Positions 8,995 to 18,210 of a DNA stretch of 64,000 bases are shown piece by piece. This DNA is from Hyphomonas sp. Its GTDB lineage: Bacteria; Pseudomonadota; Alphaproteobacteria; Caulobacterales; Hyphomonadaceae. The position numbers were made by a program, and so were the translations under genes. Positions within the stretch are counted from its first letter, which is position 1, and every line of letters begins with the position of its first letter. The DNA lies in the NCBI RefSeq assembly GCF_013823385.1, contig NZ_PNMA01000016.1, positions 1-64,000 of the forward strand, read 5' to 3'. The notes beneath the pieces were generated by a model. It did not search any database and had not been told where the DNA came from. It worked only from the letters and a program-made list of their open reading frames with translations.

Positions 8995-9291
8995 TCAATC
9001 GTCGCCGCCGACCTGTGATTTCAGCATCGGCGAGGGCCGGAATGTCACGACGCGGCGGGCGGCAATCGGGGCCTCTTCGCCGGTCTTGGGGTTGCGTCCT
9101 TCACGGGCCGCCTTGGAGCGGACCACGAAGTTCCCGAACCGCGCCAGCTTCACTTCCTGTTCCTGCTCCAGCGCCGCCCCGATCAGGTCCAGCGTCCGGT
9201 CCAGCAGGTCAGCAGATTCCTGACGCGTCACGCCCACTTCTCGGACAATGGCATCAGTCACTTCAGCGCGGGTAAGTGTACGGTCGCTCAT
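8995..9291 (-). CDS. ihfA: Integration host factor subunit alpha
   Basis: A 98-residue HU/IHF DNA-bending protein. The signature GRNPKTGEEAPIAARRVVTFRPSPMLK with the intercalating-proline arm (RNPKTG) is present, and the length and MSDRTLTRAEVTDAI start match IHF-alpha. It pairs with IHF-beta (not in the window) to make site-specific bends at promoters, origins and recombination sites. It is encoded between fabH (96 bp upstream) and merR. Confidence 0.95.
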   Translation of the reverse strand: MSDRTLTRAEVTDAIVREVGVTRQESADLLDRTLDLIGAALEQEQEVKLARFGNFVVRSKAAREGRNPKTGEEAPIAARRVVTFRPSPMLKSQVGGDD

Positions 9292-9387
9292 TCTGTCAGC
9301 CCGTTTCTCTAAATGAAGCCTAAGCCCGCAATCTTAACGAATTCCTAGCAGAGGCGTTAGCTAAATTTGTGTCAGATTTCTTGCCGG

Positions 9388-10359
9388 TCAAAGCCGGAAG
9401 AGGCTGGCACCCCAGGAGAAACCGCCGCCCATCGCTTCTGACAGGATCAGATCGCCCGGTTTTGCGCGGCCCGAGCGCACAACATGGTCCAGGGCCAGCG
9501 GGATCGAGGCGGCCGAGGTATTGGCGTGTTCGGAGACCGTGATGACCACCTTCTCCTCCGGAATGCTCATCTTTTTGGCCACCCCGTCGAGGATGCGCTT
9601 GTTGGCCTGGTGGGGCACGAACCAGTCGATGTCCTCAGAGGTCAGCCCGGTTTCGGCCAGAACGGCCTCGATGGCAGCGGAGATGTTGGTCACCGCATGC
9701 TTGAACACCTTGTTCCCCTCCATCCGCACATGGCCGATGGTGCCGGTGGAGCTGACGCCGCCGTCAACATAAAGGAGGTCAGACTTGGTCCCGTCGGTGC
9801 GGATATGGTGGGTGATGATGCCGGCATCGTCCGCCCCGTCCCACTCCACCGCTTCCAGCACCACGGCGCCGCCGCCATCGCCAAACAGCACGCAGGTGCC
9901 CCGATCCGACCAGTCGAGGATGCGGGTAAACGTCTCCGCGCCGATCACGAGGGCCTTGTTGAACAGGCCCTGCTTCATCAGCGAATCTGCCGTTGCCAGC
10001 GCAAACAGGAAGCCGGAACACACCGCCTGCACGTCGAAGGCTGCGCCGGGGCCGGTGCCGAGCTTGGCCTGCACCGCCGTCGCCGTGGCGGGGAAGGTCT
10101 GGTCCGGCGTCGTCGTCGCCAGCACGATCAGGTCGATCTCTTCAGGCTTCATGCCGGCGGCGTCCAGCGCCCGGCGCGCGGCCTGCACGGCAATGTCGGA
10201 GGTCAGCTCGCCATCAGCGGCCACATGGCGCTTCTTGATGCCGGTGCGCTCCTGGATCCACGAATCCGTGGTCTCGACCATCGTGGAGAGTTCGTCATTC
10301 GTCAGAACACGTTCAGGCAGGTAACTGCCGGTTCCACGGATAAAGCTGCGCTTTGCCAT
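9388..10359 (-). CDS. fabH: Beta-ketoacyl-ACP synthase III
   Basis: A 323-residue KAS III that condenses acetyl-CoA with malonyl-ACP to start fatty acid synthesis. The catalytic triad is visible: C114 in QAVCSG, H250 in PHQAN and N280 in EHANT. The start at [11 protein letters not shown] fits the family; an upstream in-frame ATG would add 33 atypical residues. It starts 31 bp after plsX on the same strand, the standard alphaproteobacterial order. Confidence 0.97.
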   Translation of the reverse strand: MAKRSFIRGTGSYLPERVLTNDELSTMVETTDSWIQERTGIKKRHVAADGELTSDIAVQAARRALDAAGMKPEEIDLIVLATTTPDQTFPATATAVQAKLGTGPGAAFDVQAVCSGFLFALATADSLMKQGLFNKALVIGAETFTRILDWSDRGTCVLFGDGGGAVVLEAVEWDGADDAGIITHHIRTDGTKSDLLYVDGGVSSTGTIGHVRMEGNKVFKHAVTNISAAIEAVLAETGLTSEDIDWFVPHQANKRILDGVAKKMSIPEEKVVITVSEHANTSAASIPLALDHVVRSGRAKPGDLILSEAMGGGFSWGASLFRL

Positions 10360-10390
10360 GTCCTGTATCCTCGTCTGGCGCGCCGCGCCG

Positions 10391-11425
10391 TTACTCTGCT
10401 GCCAGACCGCCGGTGCCGACACGGGCCATATTGGCCGCAATCTCGGTCCGGTAATCACTCAATGCCAGATCAGCGGCCAGCACGCAGGCGCGCGCAAAGC
10501 CACGGGCATCTGCCCCGCCATGGCTCTTCACCGAAACCCCGCCCAGCCCGATCAGCACGCCGCCATTCACATTGCTGGGGTCCATGAAGTCCTTCAGACG
10601 CTTCAGCCCGTTCATGGCGAGGGCGGCGCCCATCTTCGAGCTGAGATTGGCCGTGAACGCTTCGCGCATCCGGCTCGCCAGCATCCGCGCCACGCCTTCG
10701 CCGGTCTTCAGCGCCACATTGCCGGTGAAGCCATCGGTCACCACGACATCCACCGCCCCGGCAGAGATGTCATCGCCCTCGACAAAGCCGCGATAATCCA
10801 TCTTCAGCGGCGAGTTGCGCAGCAGCTCATGGGCTTCGCGCACCTCTTCATGGCCCTTCATCTCTTCCGAACCGATGTTCAGCAGGGCCACGGATGGCCG
10901 CTCGATGCCCAGCGTCGCGCGGGCAAACGCCTCGCCCATGATCGCGAAGGTCACCAGCTGCTCGGCATCAGCCTCAACATTCGCGCCCACATCCAGCACC
11001 ACCGTGCGCCCGCGCAGCGTCGGCCACAGCGCCGTCATCGCCGGGCGGTGAACGCCTTCCATCTTGCGCAGCTGCAGCATCGAGATCGCCATCAGCGCGC
11101 CGGTATTGCCCGCAGAGACAGACGCATCGGCCCGCCCCTCCTTCACCGCTTCCACCGCGTTCCACATCGACGTGCCCTTGCCCCGGCGCAGCGCCTGGCT
11201 GGGCTTCATGTCGCTGGTGATCTTCTCGGCGGCGTGAACAATGGTCACCTTCGCCGCCAGCCCCGGCTTTGCCGCCACCAGCGGCGCCAGCAGGGCTTCA
11301 TCGCCATGCAGCAGCACATGCGCATCCGGCCGCTCCGCGAGAAACTCGGCGGATCCGTCTATGGTGACACCCGGCGCGGCATCACCGCCCATGGCATCAA
11401 TCGAGAGCGTCAGTTTGCGCTGCAT
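10391..11425 (-). CDS. plsX: Phosphate acyltransferase PlsX
   Basis: A 344-residue PlsX that makes acyl-phosphate from acyl-ACP for the PlsY step of phospholipid synthesis. The N-terminal [12 protein letters not shown] motif is diagnostic, and [24 protein letters not shown] and the C-terminal [11 protein letters not shown] match the family along the full length. It is followed by fabH, linking phospholipid and fatty acid initiation. The DUF177 gene often found directly upstream in related genomes is absent here (106 bp gap). Confidence 0.97.
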   Translation of the reverse strand: MQRKLTLSIDAMGGDAAPGVTIDGSAEFLAERPDAHVLLHGDEALLAPLVAAKPGLAAKVTIVHAAEKITSDMKPSQALRRGKGTSMWNAVEAVKEGRADASVSAGNTGALMAISMLQLRKMEGVHRPAMTALWPTLRGRTVVLDVGANVEADAEQLVTFAIMGEAFARATLGIERPSVALLNIGSEEMKGHEEVREAHELLRNSPLKMDYRGFVEGDDISAGAVDVVVTDGFTGNVALKTGEGVARMLASRMREAFTANLSSKMGAALAMNGLKRLKDFMDPSNVNGGVLIGLGGVSVKSHGGADARGFARACVLAADLALSDYRTEIAANMARVGTGGLAAE

Positions 11426-11531
11426 GGAGAAAAGACCGCAGTTACGGCGTTGTGCGTATTTTTGCGTGGTTTAAGTGGCGCCGCCCCTCAAAGCAACGGG
11501 AGAGATGCGGTGGGCCACACCTGATTGTGGT

Positions 11532-12080
11532 TCACACCGCCGGCACGCTCCCGCCACAGGCGAACCCGCCCGACAGGATTTCGGTATCCGGCTGGGCCGC
11601 AAACTGCGCCTGATACGCCAGAAGCGCCGCGGCCAGCTCTCCCGCCTTTTCCGCTCGCGCCACCCCATTGCGCTGCAACACGCCGGCCAGCGCCTGCCCC
11701 GAATCACCAGCACTCAACGCCTCCAGCAGCGCCCGGCCCAGCCCCGTATGGGCCTCCGCCAGCGTGCGCACCTTGCGGGCGATGGAATGGTCCCCCACGC
11801 CCTTTTCCCGGAAGGCAGCGTCAAATCCGTCCAGCACCCTGGCATTCAGCCGCTCGGTCAGCTCCGCCGCCAGCGGCCCGCCAACCCCGGCAAAACGCGC
11901 GCAGGCCAGCGCCGTCATCACGGTCACCATCTGCGCCCGGCCCTCGAAAGTGTCGGGCACGCCGCGTGTCTCATAGTGCACCGGCAACAGGGCTTCGCGC
12001 ACGAGACGGCCATGGGCTTCGGCCACGGCCTTTTTGAGCGCCCCGCGCCTGCGGAACCAGCTGCCTGAAAAAGCGATCAA
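11532..12080 (-). CDS. Ubiquinol-cytochrome c chaperone (Cbp3-type) family protein
   Basis: A 182-residue protein matching the Cbp3/ubiquinol-cytochrome c chaperone family: HGRLVREALLPVHYETRGVPDTFEGRAQMV then FDAAFREKGVGDHSIARKVRTLAEAHTGLGRAL, where family members read FREMGVGDLxVGKKVKxLAEAFYGR. Mitochondrial Cbp3 assists cytochrome b synthesis and bc1 assembly; the bacterial role is inferred from that. It is divergent from bamE, with 73 bp between the two starts, and lies upstream of plsX. Confidence 0.88.
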   Translation of the reverse strand: MIAFSGSWFRRRGALKKAVAEAHGRLVREALLPVHYETRGVPDTFEGRAQMVTVMTALACARFAGVGGPLAAELTERLNARVLDGFDAAFREKGVGDHSIARKVRTLAEAHTGLGRALLEALSAGDSGQALAGVLQRNGVARAEKAGELAAALLAYQAQFAAQPDTEILSGGFACGGSVPAV

Positions 12081-12153
12081 CCCTGTACTCCAATGCTTGC
12101 CAAGCCCGGTTACCTGTCGCTAGGTCTGCGGTCAAAGCCTATAGGAGCCATAA

Positions 12154-12633
12154 ATGGCGCGTCTTTCCCTTGTAGCCGCTGGCCTTCTTGCCGCACTGCC
12201 CCTGACCGCCTGCCTCAGCCCGGCGCGGGATTTCCACGGCTATATCGCAGATGAAGTCCAGCCCATCGACATCAAGCCGGGCGAAGACACCCGCTCGACC
12301 GTTCTGGCCCAGCTCGGCTCGCCCTCCACAGAGGGTCTCTTCGATACGAATGTCTGGTTCTACTATTCCGACATCCAGGAGCGTTTCGCCTTCTATCGCC
12401 CCAAGGTGGTGGAGCGCAGCATCGTCGCCATCCGCTTCAGCGAAGACGACGCCGTGGATGAAGTCGTCCGCTACAGCGTCACTGACGGCCAGATCGTTTC
12501 CTACGCCTCGCGTGAGACGCCCACCCGTGGCCGCGAACTCGGCTTCTGGGAACAGATCTTCGGCACCGTGGGCGCTGTCCGCCTGCCCAACACCGACGAG
12601 CGCACGCCGGATAACCCGACCGGCCGCCGCTGA
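12154..12633 (+). CDS. bamE: Outer membrane assembly lipoprotein BamE (SmpA/OmlA)
   Basis: A 159-residue lipoprotein with signal peptide and lipobox LTAC (Cys20). The SmpA/OmlA domain follows (about residues 38-110): IDIKPGEDTRSTVLAQLGSPSTEG and FYYSDIQERFAFYRPKVVERSIVAIRF. BamE is an accessory subunit of the BAM complex that inserts beta-barrel proteins in the outer membrane. The alphaproteobacterial neighbour arrangement (bamE divergent from the Cbp3-type gene) supports the call. A terminator-like hairpin follows 25 bp after the stop. Confidence 0.93.
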   Translation: MARLSLVAAGLLAALPLTACLSPARDFHGYIADEVQPIDIKPGEDTRSTVLAQLGSPSTEGLFDTNVWFYYSDIQERFAFYRPKVVERSIVAIRFSEDDAVDEVVRYSVTDGQIVSYASRETPTRGRELGFWEQIFGTVGAVRLPNTDERTPDNPTGRR

Positions 12634-12658
12634 GGCGAGCGCCCTTCCAGAAATCCAA

Positions 12659-12695
12659 AGGCCGCAACCGGGAACCCGGCTGCGGCCTTCTTCGT
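12659..12695 (+). terminator. Terminator-like hairpin after bamE
   Basis: GGCCGCAACCGGG pairs with CCCGGCTGCGGCC (one A:C mismatch) across a two- or three-base loop, followed by TTCTTCGTT. The T tail is imperfect, so termination strength is uncertain. Confidence 0.6.
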
Positions 12696-12730
12696 TCAGA
12701 AGGGGCAAGCGGCGGCCACCAGTGGCCACC

Positions 12731-12768
12731 GGGGCATCCCTTGACGCTTGGCGTGTCAACGGTGCCCC
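12731..12768. repeat. Nested inverted repeat in the bamE-hppA intergenic region
   Basis: Outer arms GGGGCA/TGCCCC enclose an inner near-palindrome TTGACGC/GTGTCAA. The flank also holds GGCCACCAGTGGCC. The intergenic stretch 12634-13002 otherwise shows no coding sequence I can support; only this structure and the two terminators at its ends were seen. Confidence 0.45.
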
Positions 12769-12934
12769 TACCGGGGCCTCGTTTGTCCTGCTGAACCTCC
12801 CTACGCCGCGTTCTGGGCCGCATTCTGGCGGGCGGCGCTTCTGCATCCGGAAAGAATAGTCGCCGCCGGGGCCACGCCCAATCGAAAGCGTCATGCCGCG
12901 TCATAGAATTTGCCGATATGTGCACCGCACAAGG

Positions 12935-12965
12935 AAAAACTCCCGGAGTTGCCCCCGGGAGTTTC
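12935..12965 (-). terminator. Rho-independent terminator after hppA
   Basis: AAACTCCCGG and CCGGGAGTTT form perfect 10-bp arms around an 8-base loop. Read on the minus strand the stem is followed by a run of T, about 40 bp after the hppA stop. Confidence 0.82.
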
Positions 12966-13002
12966 CGTTGATTTTGCCACTGACAATCAGTGTCCGGCCA
13001 GA

Positions 13003-15180
13003 TCAATGTCCGGCAAGAACCGCCAGCATCAGAAGCGCCACGATGTTCGTGATCTTGATCATCGGGTTCACGGCGGGGCCGGCAGTGTCCTTGTAGGGAT
13101 CACCCACCGTGTCGCCCGTCACGGCGGCCTTGTGGGCTTCAGAGCCCTTGCCGCCATGATGGCCGTCTTCGATATACTTCTTGGCATTGTCCCATGCGCC
13201 GCCGCCCGAGGTCATCGAGATGGCAACGAACAGGCCCGTCACGATCACGCCCAGCAGCATGGCGCCGACAGAGGCCAGCGCCGCGCCCGATCCGCCAATC
13301 ACCAGGATCACGCCGAACAGTACGATCGGCGAGAGGACCGGCAACAGCGACGGCACGATCATTTCCTTGATCGCGGCTTGCGTCAGCATGTCCACGGCGC
13401 GGCCATAATCGGGCTTCACTTCACCCTTCATGATGCCCGGCATTTCCCGGAACTGGCGGCGCACTTCTTCCACCACGGACTGGGCCGCGCGGCCCACAGC
13501 CATCATCGACATGCCGCCGAAGAGGAATGGCAGAAGACCGCCGAACAGCAGGCCAACCACCACATACGGATTGGCAATCGAGAAATCGACGACAACATTG
13601 TGGAAGAAGGAACCCTCCACCGCACGCGCGGTAAAGTAGTTCAGATCTTCCGCATACGCCGCAAACAGCACCAGCGCGCCGAGACCGGCAGAACCGATCG
13701 CATAGCCCTTGGTAACCGCCTTGGTCGTGTTGCCGACAGCGTCCAGCGCGTCGGTCGTGGTGCGCACCTCCGATGGCAGTTCCGCCATCTCGGCAATGCC
13801 GCCCGCATTGTCCGTCACCGGACCGAATGCGTCGAGCGCCACAATCATGCCGGCCAGCGCCAGCATCGTCGTGGTGGCAATGGCAATGCCGTAAAGGCCC
13901 GCCAGATTGTAGGTCAGCAGGATGCCGCCAATGATGATCAGGGCCGGCAGGGCGGTCGCTTCAAGCGAAACGGCAAGCCCCTGAATGACGTTGGTGCCGT
14001 GCCCCGACTCCGAGGCTTTCGCGATGGAGCGCACCGGGCGGTACTTCGTCTCGGTATAGTAGGCGGTGACGACCACGATCAGCAGCGTCACGAAGAGACC
14101 GGCCACACCGCAGGCAAACAGCTTCCAGCCCGTGATCTGGGCAGCTTCACCGGTCACCGGGTCCACCAGGCCGAGCAGCGCGCCAGCACCCTCCAGCGTG
14201 CCGCCAAGGCCGCCCGGAAGAACGGTATGAATGGCCAGCGCCAGGCCCCCGATGGACAGCACGCCCGTCACATTGAGCGCCTTGTAGAGTGCGCCCATGA
14301 CATTGGTGGAGCCTTTGGAGAGGTTGGCAAAGAAGGTGCCGATGATGGAGGTAACGATGCAGACCGCGCCGATGGCGAGGGGCAGCATCATTATCTCGGC
14401 AATGTAGGGGGTGGCCGCAAAATAGATCCCGCCCAGAACCATCGTGGCCACCAGGGTCACCGCATAGGTCTCGAACAGGTCGGCTGCCATGCCGGCGCAG
14501 TCGCCGACATTGTCGCCCACATTATCGGCAATGGTTGCCGGGTTGCGCGGATCGTCTTCGGGGATGCCGGCTTCCACCTTGCCCACCATGTCGCCGCCGA
14601 CATCTGCGCCCTTGGTGAAGATACCGCCGCCCAGACGCGCAAAGATCGAAATCAGCGAGGCGCCAAAGCCGAGCGAGACCAACGAGTCGATAATCTGCCG
14701 CTTCTGGCCCTCATCGCCAAGGCTCAGCCCCATCGGGCCGGTCAGCAGGCCGTAATAGCCAACGATGCCGATCAGCGCGAGGCCAACCACAAGCATGCCC
14801 GTCACCGCGCCGGATTTGAACGCCATCTTCAGGCCCGCATTCAGGCCCTGCCGCGAAGCCTCCGTGGTGCGCACATTCGCCCGCACCGAAACCAGCATGC
14901 CGATATAGCCAGCCGCGCCCGAAAGCACCGCGCCGATCACGAAGCCGACCGCTGCCTTCCAGGTGAGCAGGAACACCAGCGCAATCGCGACGACCACGCC
15001 GACAATGCCGATAGTGCGATACTGCCGCTTCAGATAGGCGTTGGCGCCTTCCTGAATGGCGGCCGCGATTTCCAGCATACGGGCGTTGCCCGCTGGGGCT
15101 TTCATGATCGACTGGATCTGAACCCAGCCGTACAGAACCGATAATATACCCGCACCAAGTGCGAGCGCGTACCATGTCAT
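13003..15180 (-). CDS. hppA: K+-independent H+-translocating membrane pyrophosphatase
   Basis: A 725-residue multi-spanning membrane protein coupling pyrophosphate hydrolysis to proton export. Catalytic loops are present: [28 protein letters not shown] and the later DNAKKYIE and [18 protein letters not shown] segments. The [10 protein letters not shown] segment has Lys where K+-dependent enzymes have Ala, so the K+-independent class is inferred. The start is the ATG at 15180 behind AGGAGG with good spacing. It lies downstream of thiL by 122 bp and has its own terminator. Confidence 0.96.
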   Translation of the reverse strand: MTWYALALGAGILSVLYGWVQIQSIMKAPAGNARMLEIAAAIQEGANAYLKRQYRTIGIVGVVVAIALVFLLTWKAAVGFVIGAVLSGAAGYIGMLVSVRANVRTTEASRQGLNAGLKMAFKSGAVTGMLVVGLALIGIVGYYGLLTGPMGLSLGDEGQKRQIIDSLVSLGFGASLISIFARLGGGIFTKGADVGGDMVGKVEAGIPEDDPRNPATIADNVGDNVGDCAGMAADLFETYAVTLVATMVLGGIYFAATPYIAEIMMLPLAIGAVCIVTSIIGTFFANLSKGSTNVMGALYKALNVTGVLSIGGLALAIHTVLPGGLGGTLEGAGALLGLVDPVTGEAAQITGWKLFACGVAGLFVTLLIVVVTAYYTETKYRPVRSIAKASESGHGTNVIQGLAVSLEATALPALIIIGGILLTYNLAGLYGIAIATTTMLALAGMIVALDAFGPVTDNAGGIAEMAELPSEVRTTTDALDAVGNTTKAVTKGYAIGSAGLGALVLFAAYAEDLNYFTARAVEGSFFHNVVVDFSIANPYVVVGLLFGGLLPFLFGGMSMMAVGRAAQSVVEEVRRQFREMPGIMKGEVKPDYGRAVDMLTQAAIKEMIVPSLLPVLSPIVLFGVILVIGGSGAALASVGAMLLGVIVTGLFVAISMTSGGGAWDNAKKYIEDGHHGGKGSEAHKAAVTGDTVGDPYKDTAGPAVNPMIKITNIVALLMLAVLAGH

Positions 15181-15302
15181 TAGGGCTTCCTCCTTGCGTT
15201 CCCCGAGTGAAACTCAGCCGGGTTATATCCCGGTCCGGTTCCTTTTTCTTGTTGGACTGTCTTGCCTGCCAGCCGCGCCGGACGCGCGCAAGATGCATCG
15301 CG

Positions 15303-16256
15303 TCAGGAGCGAGCGGGAGGCTGTCCGACTCGGCCATGCTCGAAGGCGAGGGTTTCGGGTAAGTTAACAGGTTTTCCACAATGGGTGGCGCTGAGCCCCG
15401 CCCCTTCTGACAAGCGCCCGATCCGGGTCACCTTGAAACCGGAATTTTCAATGAAACCAGATGCTTGCGGGCTTGCCGCAAACAGCAGCTGATAGTCGTC
15501 GCCCCATGAGGCAAGGTCCAACATTTCCACAAGGCCCGCCGCCCCGCCCGCAAACGGGACGCGCTCAAGCTCGATTTCCGCCGCCAGCCCGCTCGCCGCC
15601 GCCAGGGTCGCCAGATCGCCCAGCAGGCCGTCAGACACATCCATCGCCGCGCTGGCATGGCCGGCGATCAGGCTGGCCACCTCCGGCGGTGGCAGCTCGG
15701 GCACCTGCAGGGCGCTCAGCCAGCGCGCCTCGCCCCGGCCTTCCGTCTTCCAGAGATAGCCGCGCCGGGCCGCGCCGATCTCGCCGGTCACCCAGACCTC
15801 CTCCCCCGGCCTGCCCCCGCCCCGGCGTACGGGCGCAGGGCCCAGGCACTCGCCCGTCAGGGTCAGCGACAGGAAGAGACCGCCCGGTGTCATTACGGTG
15901 TCGCCCCCGGCCAGAAGGATGCCCCATCTGTCCAGTTCTGTCCCCAAACTGTCCGAAAATGTCCGGATCTGTCCGGGATCGCGCCCCTCTTTGGGCCATC
16001 CCAGCGTCAGCAGCGCCTCCCGCGGACGGGCGCCAGAGCCCAGAATATCCGACACATTCACCCGTACCAGCTTGCGCGCAATCGTCTCGACCGGGTCATC
16101 GGCAAAAAAATGCACCCCCTCCACCATCGCATCAACGGTGGCGATCAGGGGGCCATAACCCTTTGAAAGTTCAGCGGTATCGTCAGTCAGTCCCGCAGCG
16201 CCCGGCGCCTTTGCCAGCGGCGCAAAGTAACGGCGGATCCAGTCCTTCTCGGCCAT
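15303..16256 (-). CDS. thiL: Thiamine-monophosphate kinase
   Basis: A 317-residue ThiL that phosphorylates thiamine monophosphate to thiamine pyrophosphate. Family features run in order: GLTDDTAEL near residue 22, TVDAMVEGVHF, the VSDILGSGARP loop, AGGDTV and MDVSDGLLGDL. It begins nine bases after accA, so the two are probably co-transcribed. An odd feature is that codons for the segment around GQIRTFSDSLGTELDRWG contain five TGTCC words (complement strand) every 10-11 bp, the same motif array found upstream of katE; protein length is not disturbed. Confidence 0.95.
   Translation of the reverse strand: MAEKDWIRRYFAPLAKAPGAAGLTDDTAELSKGYGPLIATVDAMVEGVHFFADDPVETIARKLVRVNVSDILGSGARPREALLTLGWPKEGRDPGQIRTFSDSLGTELDRWGILLAGGDTVMTPGGLFLSLTLTGECLGPAPVRRGGGRPGEEVWVTGEIGAARRGYLWKTEGRGEARWLSALQVPELPPPEVASLIAGHASAAMDVSDGLLGDLATLAAASGLAAEIELERVPFAGGAAGLVEMLDLASWGDDYQLLFAASPQASGFIENSGFKVTRIGRLSEGAGLSATHCGKPVNLPETLAFEHGRVGQPPARS
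15929..15975. repeat. Helically phased TGTCC array inside thiL
   Basis: TGTCC begins at 15929, 15939, 15950, 15960 and 15970 (spacings 10, 11, 10, 10). On the other strand ATCCGGACATTTTCGGACA is nearly identical to ATCCGGACAGTTTCGGACA in the array upstream of katE. Confidence 0.7.
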
Positions 16257-16265
16257 CAGCGGCCC

Positions 16266-17222
16266 TTACAGGCCCTCGCGGCCAATGGCGTAGAACCGCT
16301 CCCGCCGCTGCGCCCGCAGCTCCGCCGGGCTCATCCCCTCCAGCTCCTGCAGCGCCGCATCAATCGCCTTTGCTGCAGCCGCCATTGCACGTTGCGGGTC
16401 ACGGTGCGCCCCGCCGACCGGCTCTTTCACGATGCCATCGACGATCTTGTGCTTCAGAAGCTCCGGCGCCGTAATGCCCATCGCCTCGGCCGCATCCTTC
16501 GCCTTCGCCGCATCCCGGTAAAGAATAGACGCGCACCCTTCCGGCGAGATCACTGAATAGATTGCATATTCCATCATCAGAACGCGGTTTGCCGCCGCGA
16601 TGCCGATGGCCCCGCCCGACATGCCCTCGCCGATGATCAGCGTCACAAACGGCACGCCCAGGGAAAGCCCGCGCTGGGTGCCCCGCGCGATCGCCTCGGC
16701 CTGGCCGCGCTCTTCCCCGCCCTTGCCGGGATAGGCCCCGGCCGTATCGGGGAAAGACAGCACCGGAATATTGAACTTCTCGGCCAGATCCATCAGGCGC
16801 ACGGCCTTCCGGTAGCCCTCAGGGTGGGCCATGCCGAAATTATGCTTCAGGCGCTTTTCGGTCGTCCGGCCCTTTTCATGGCCCATCAGCACGACGGAAC
16901 GCCCCTTGAACCGCGCCAGGCCGCCAATGATGGCCTCGTCATTGCCATACACCCGGTCACCGGCCAGCTCCTCGAAATCCTCGAAGACCGTGTTGATGAA
17001 ATCGGAAAGGTGCGGCCGGTCGGGATGACGCGCCACCTGGGTGATGCGCCAGGCGTTCAGCTCCGAATAGATCTGTTTGAGCTGCTTGACCGATTTGGTC
17101 TTCAGCTTCGCCAGCTCGTCGCTGATTGACGGGCCATCCTTGCGGGCGGCCAGCGCTTCAAGCTCGGCGATTTTCGCATCGAGCTCCGCAATCGGTTTTT
17201 CGAATTCAAGATAGGTTGCCAT
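16266..17222 (-). CDS. accA: Acetyl-CoA carboxylase carboxyltransferase subunit alpha
   Basis: A 318-residue AccA, one half of the carboxyltransferase that transfers CO2 from carboxybiotin to acetyl-CoA to make malonyl-CoA. Family landmarks are visible: LEFEKPIAELDAKI at the start, HPDRPHLSDFI, FGMAHPEGYRKAVRLM, FPDTAGAYPGKGGEERGQAEAIA and GEGMSGGAIGI. AccB, AccC and AccD are not in the window. thiL starts nine bases downstream; tadC ends 44 bp upstream on the same strand. Confidence 0.97.
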   Translation of the reverse strand: MATYLEFEKPIAELDAKIAELEALAARKDGPSISDELAKLKTKSVKQLKQIYSELNAWRITQVARHPDRPHLSDFINTVFEDFEELAGDRVYGNDEAIIGGLARFKGRSVVLMGHEKGRTTEKRLKHNFGMAHPEGYRKAVRLMDLAEKFNIPVLSFPDTAGAYPGKGGEERGQAEAIARGTQRGLSLGVPFVTLIIGEGMSGGAIGIAAANRVLMMEYAIYSVISPEGCASILYRDAAKAKDAAEAMGITAPELLKHKIVDGIVKEPVGGAHRDPQRAMAAAAKAIDAALQELEGMSPAELRAQRRERFYAIGREGL

Positions 17223-17266
17223 GGCCGCCTAACTAGCAATCCCATTCGGCTTCGCCTAGCGGCTTT

Positions 17267-18199
17267 TCAGCCAAGCGTCTTGGTCAGCATCACCACCGCC
17301 GGCAGGATCAGCACCCCCAGAAGCACAGGAAAAACGAATAAAATCAAAGGCAAAGTCATCTTGGCGGGCAGCGCCATGGCTTTTTCTTCCGCCATCAGAA
17401 TCCGCCGCTGGCGCATATCTGCCGAGAAAACCCGCAAGGTTTGGCCGAGGCTGGTGCCCATTTCCTCGGCCTGGCGCAGCATTGTGGCCAGCGATCCGGC
17501 CTCTTCGATTCCGAGCCGGTCGGCAAACGCGCGCCAGGCGAGCTTGCGGGACCGGCCCGCCCGGAGCTCCAGGGACAGGGTGCGCATATGGCCCGCAATG
17601 ATCGGATGGCGCAGCTCCAGCTCCTCGCCGACCCGCTGCACCGAAGCGTCGAGGCTCAGTCCCGCCTCCACGCACGCCACCATCAGGTCCATCATGTCCG
17701 GAAAGCCGCTGGAGCAGGCCTGCTTGCGCTGGGCAATGCGCGCATCGAGGAACTTCCCCGGCGCCGCCAGCCCCGCCAGCACCAGCGTGATCGAGGCAAG
17801 GATCGGCGCGTATTTCGGAAACTCCTGCAGATAAGGCAGGGCAAAGAACAGCCCCACCTGCGGGATCACCACACACACGAAGCGCGCAAAGAAATAGCGC
17901 GGCACGGCCTTCGGCCCGGTAAAGCCTGCCAGGTTCAGCTTCGCGCGCGCCGCGCTGACTTCCGCCCCGTCCGTAGGCGCCGCATTGTCCGCGATGCCCA
18001 TCACCGCCTTGCCAAGCCGGTTCTCGCCCCGCTTTGCTTCGGCAGGCGCAGCCCCCGGCCGCTGGGTCAGCCGCCGCTCAATGTCTCCGGCATCCTGCCG
18101 GCTGCGCACGAAAGACAGGATGCCCGGCACGGCCAGCAGCAATGCAAGGGCTCCCAGGATCATCGGGACAACCGGACCGGATGCAAGCAGCGCAGACAT
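17267..18199 (-). CDS. tadC: Tad pilus inner-membrane platform protein TadC
   Basis: About 310 residues with a type II secretion F domain (about residues 145-300) and hydrophobic segments at both ends, as in TadC. With TadB it forms the inner-membrane platform on which Flp pilins are assembled. The start at MSALLASG is preceded by AAGGGGA; the reading frame is open further upstream but overlaps tadB. It is the last gene of the operon, 11 bp after tadB. Confidence 0.9.
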   Translation of the reverse strand: MSALLASGPVVPMILGALALLLAVPGILSFVRSRQDAGDIERRLTQRPGAAPAEAKRGENRLGKAVMGIADNAAPTDGAEVSAARAKLNLAGFTGPKAVPRYFFARFVCVVIPQVGLFFALPYLQEFPKYAPILASITLVLAGLAAPGKFLDARIAQRKQACSSGFPDMMDLMVACVEAGLSLDASVQRVGEELELRHPIIAGHMRTLSLELRAGRSRKLAWRAFADRLGIEEAGSLATMLRQAEEMGTSLGQTLRVFSADMRQRRILMAEEKAMALPAKMTLPLILFVFPVLLGVLILPAVVMLTKTLG

Positions 18200-18210
18200 G
18201 TTCCGTCCCC

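Noticed and set aside
12640..12900. Small gene between bamE and hppA
   Set aside because: Open frames there cross the terminator and inverted repeats and lack ribosome sites.
12991..13011. Another phased TGTCC array at the end of hppA
   Set aside because: Only two copies (12991 and 13007) at 16 bp spacing, not a helical multiple.
13003..15180. Long plus-strand ORF (about 744 codons) opposite hppA
   Set aside because: It is the antisense shadow of a clearly recognisable H+-pyrophosphatase and is rich in His/Arg without family features.
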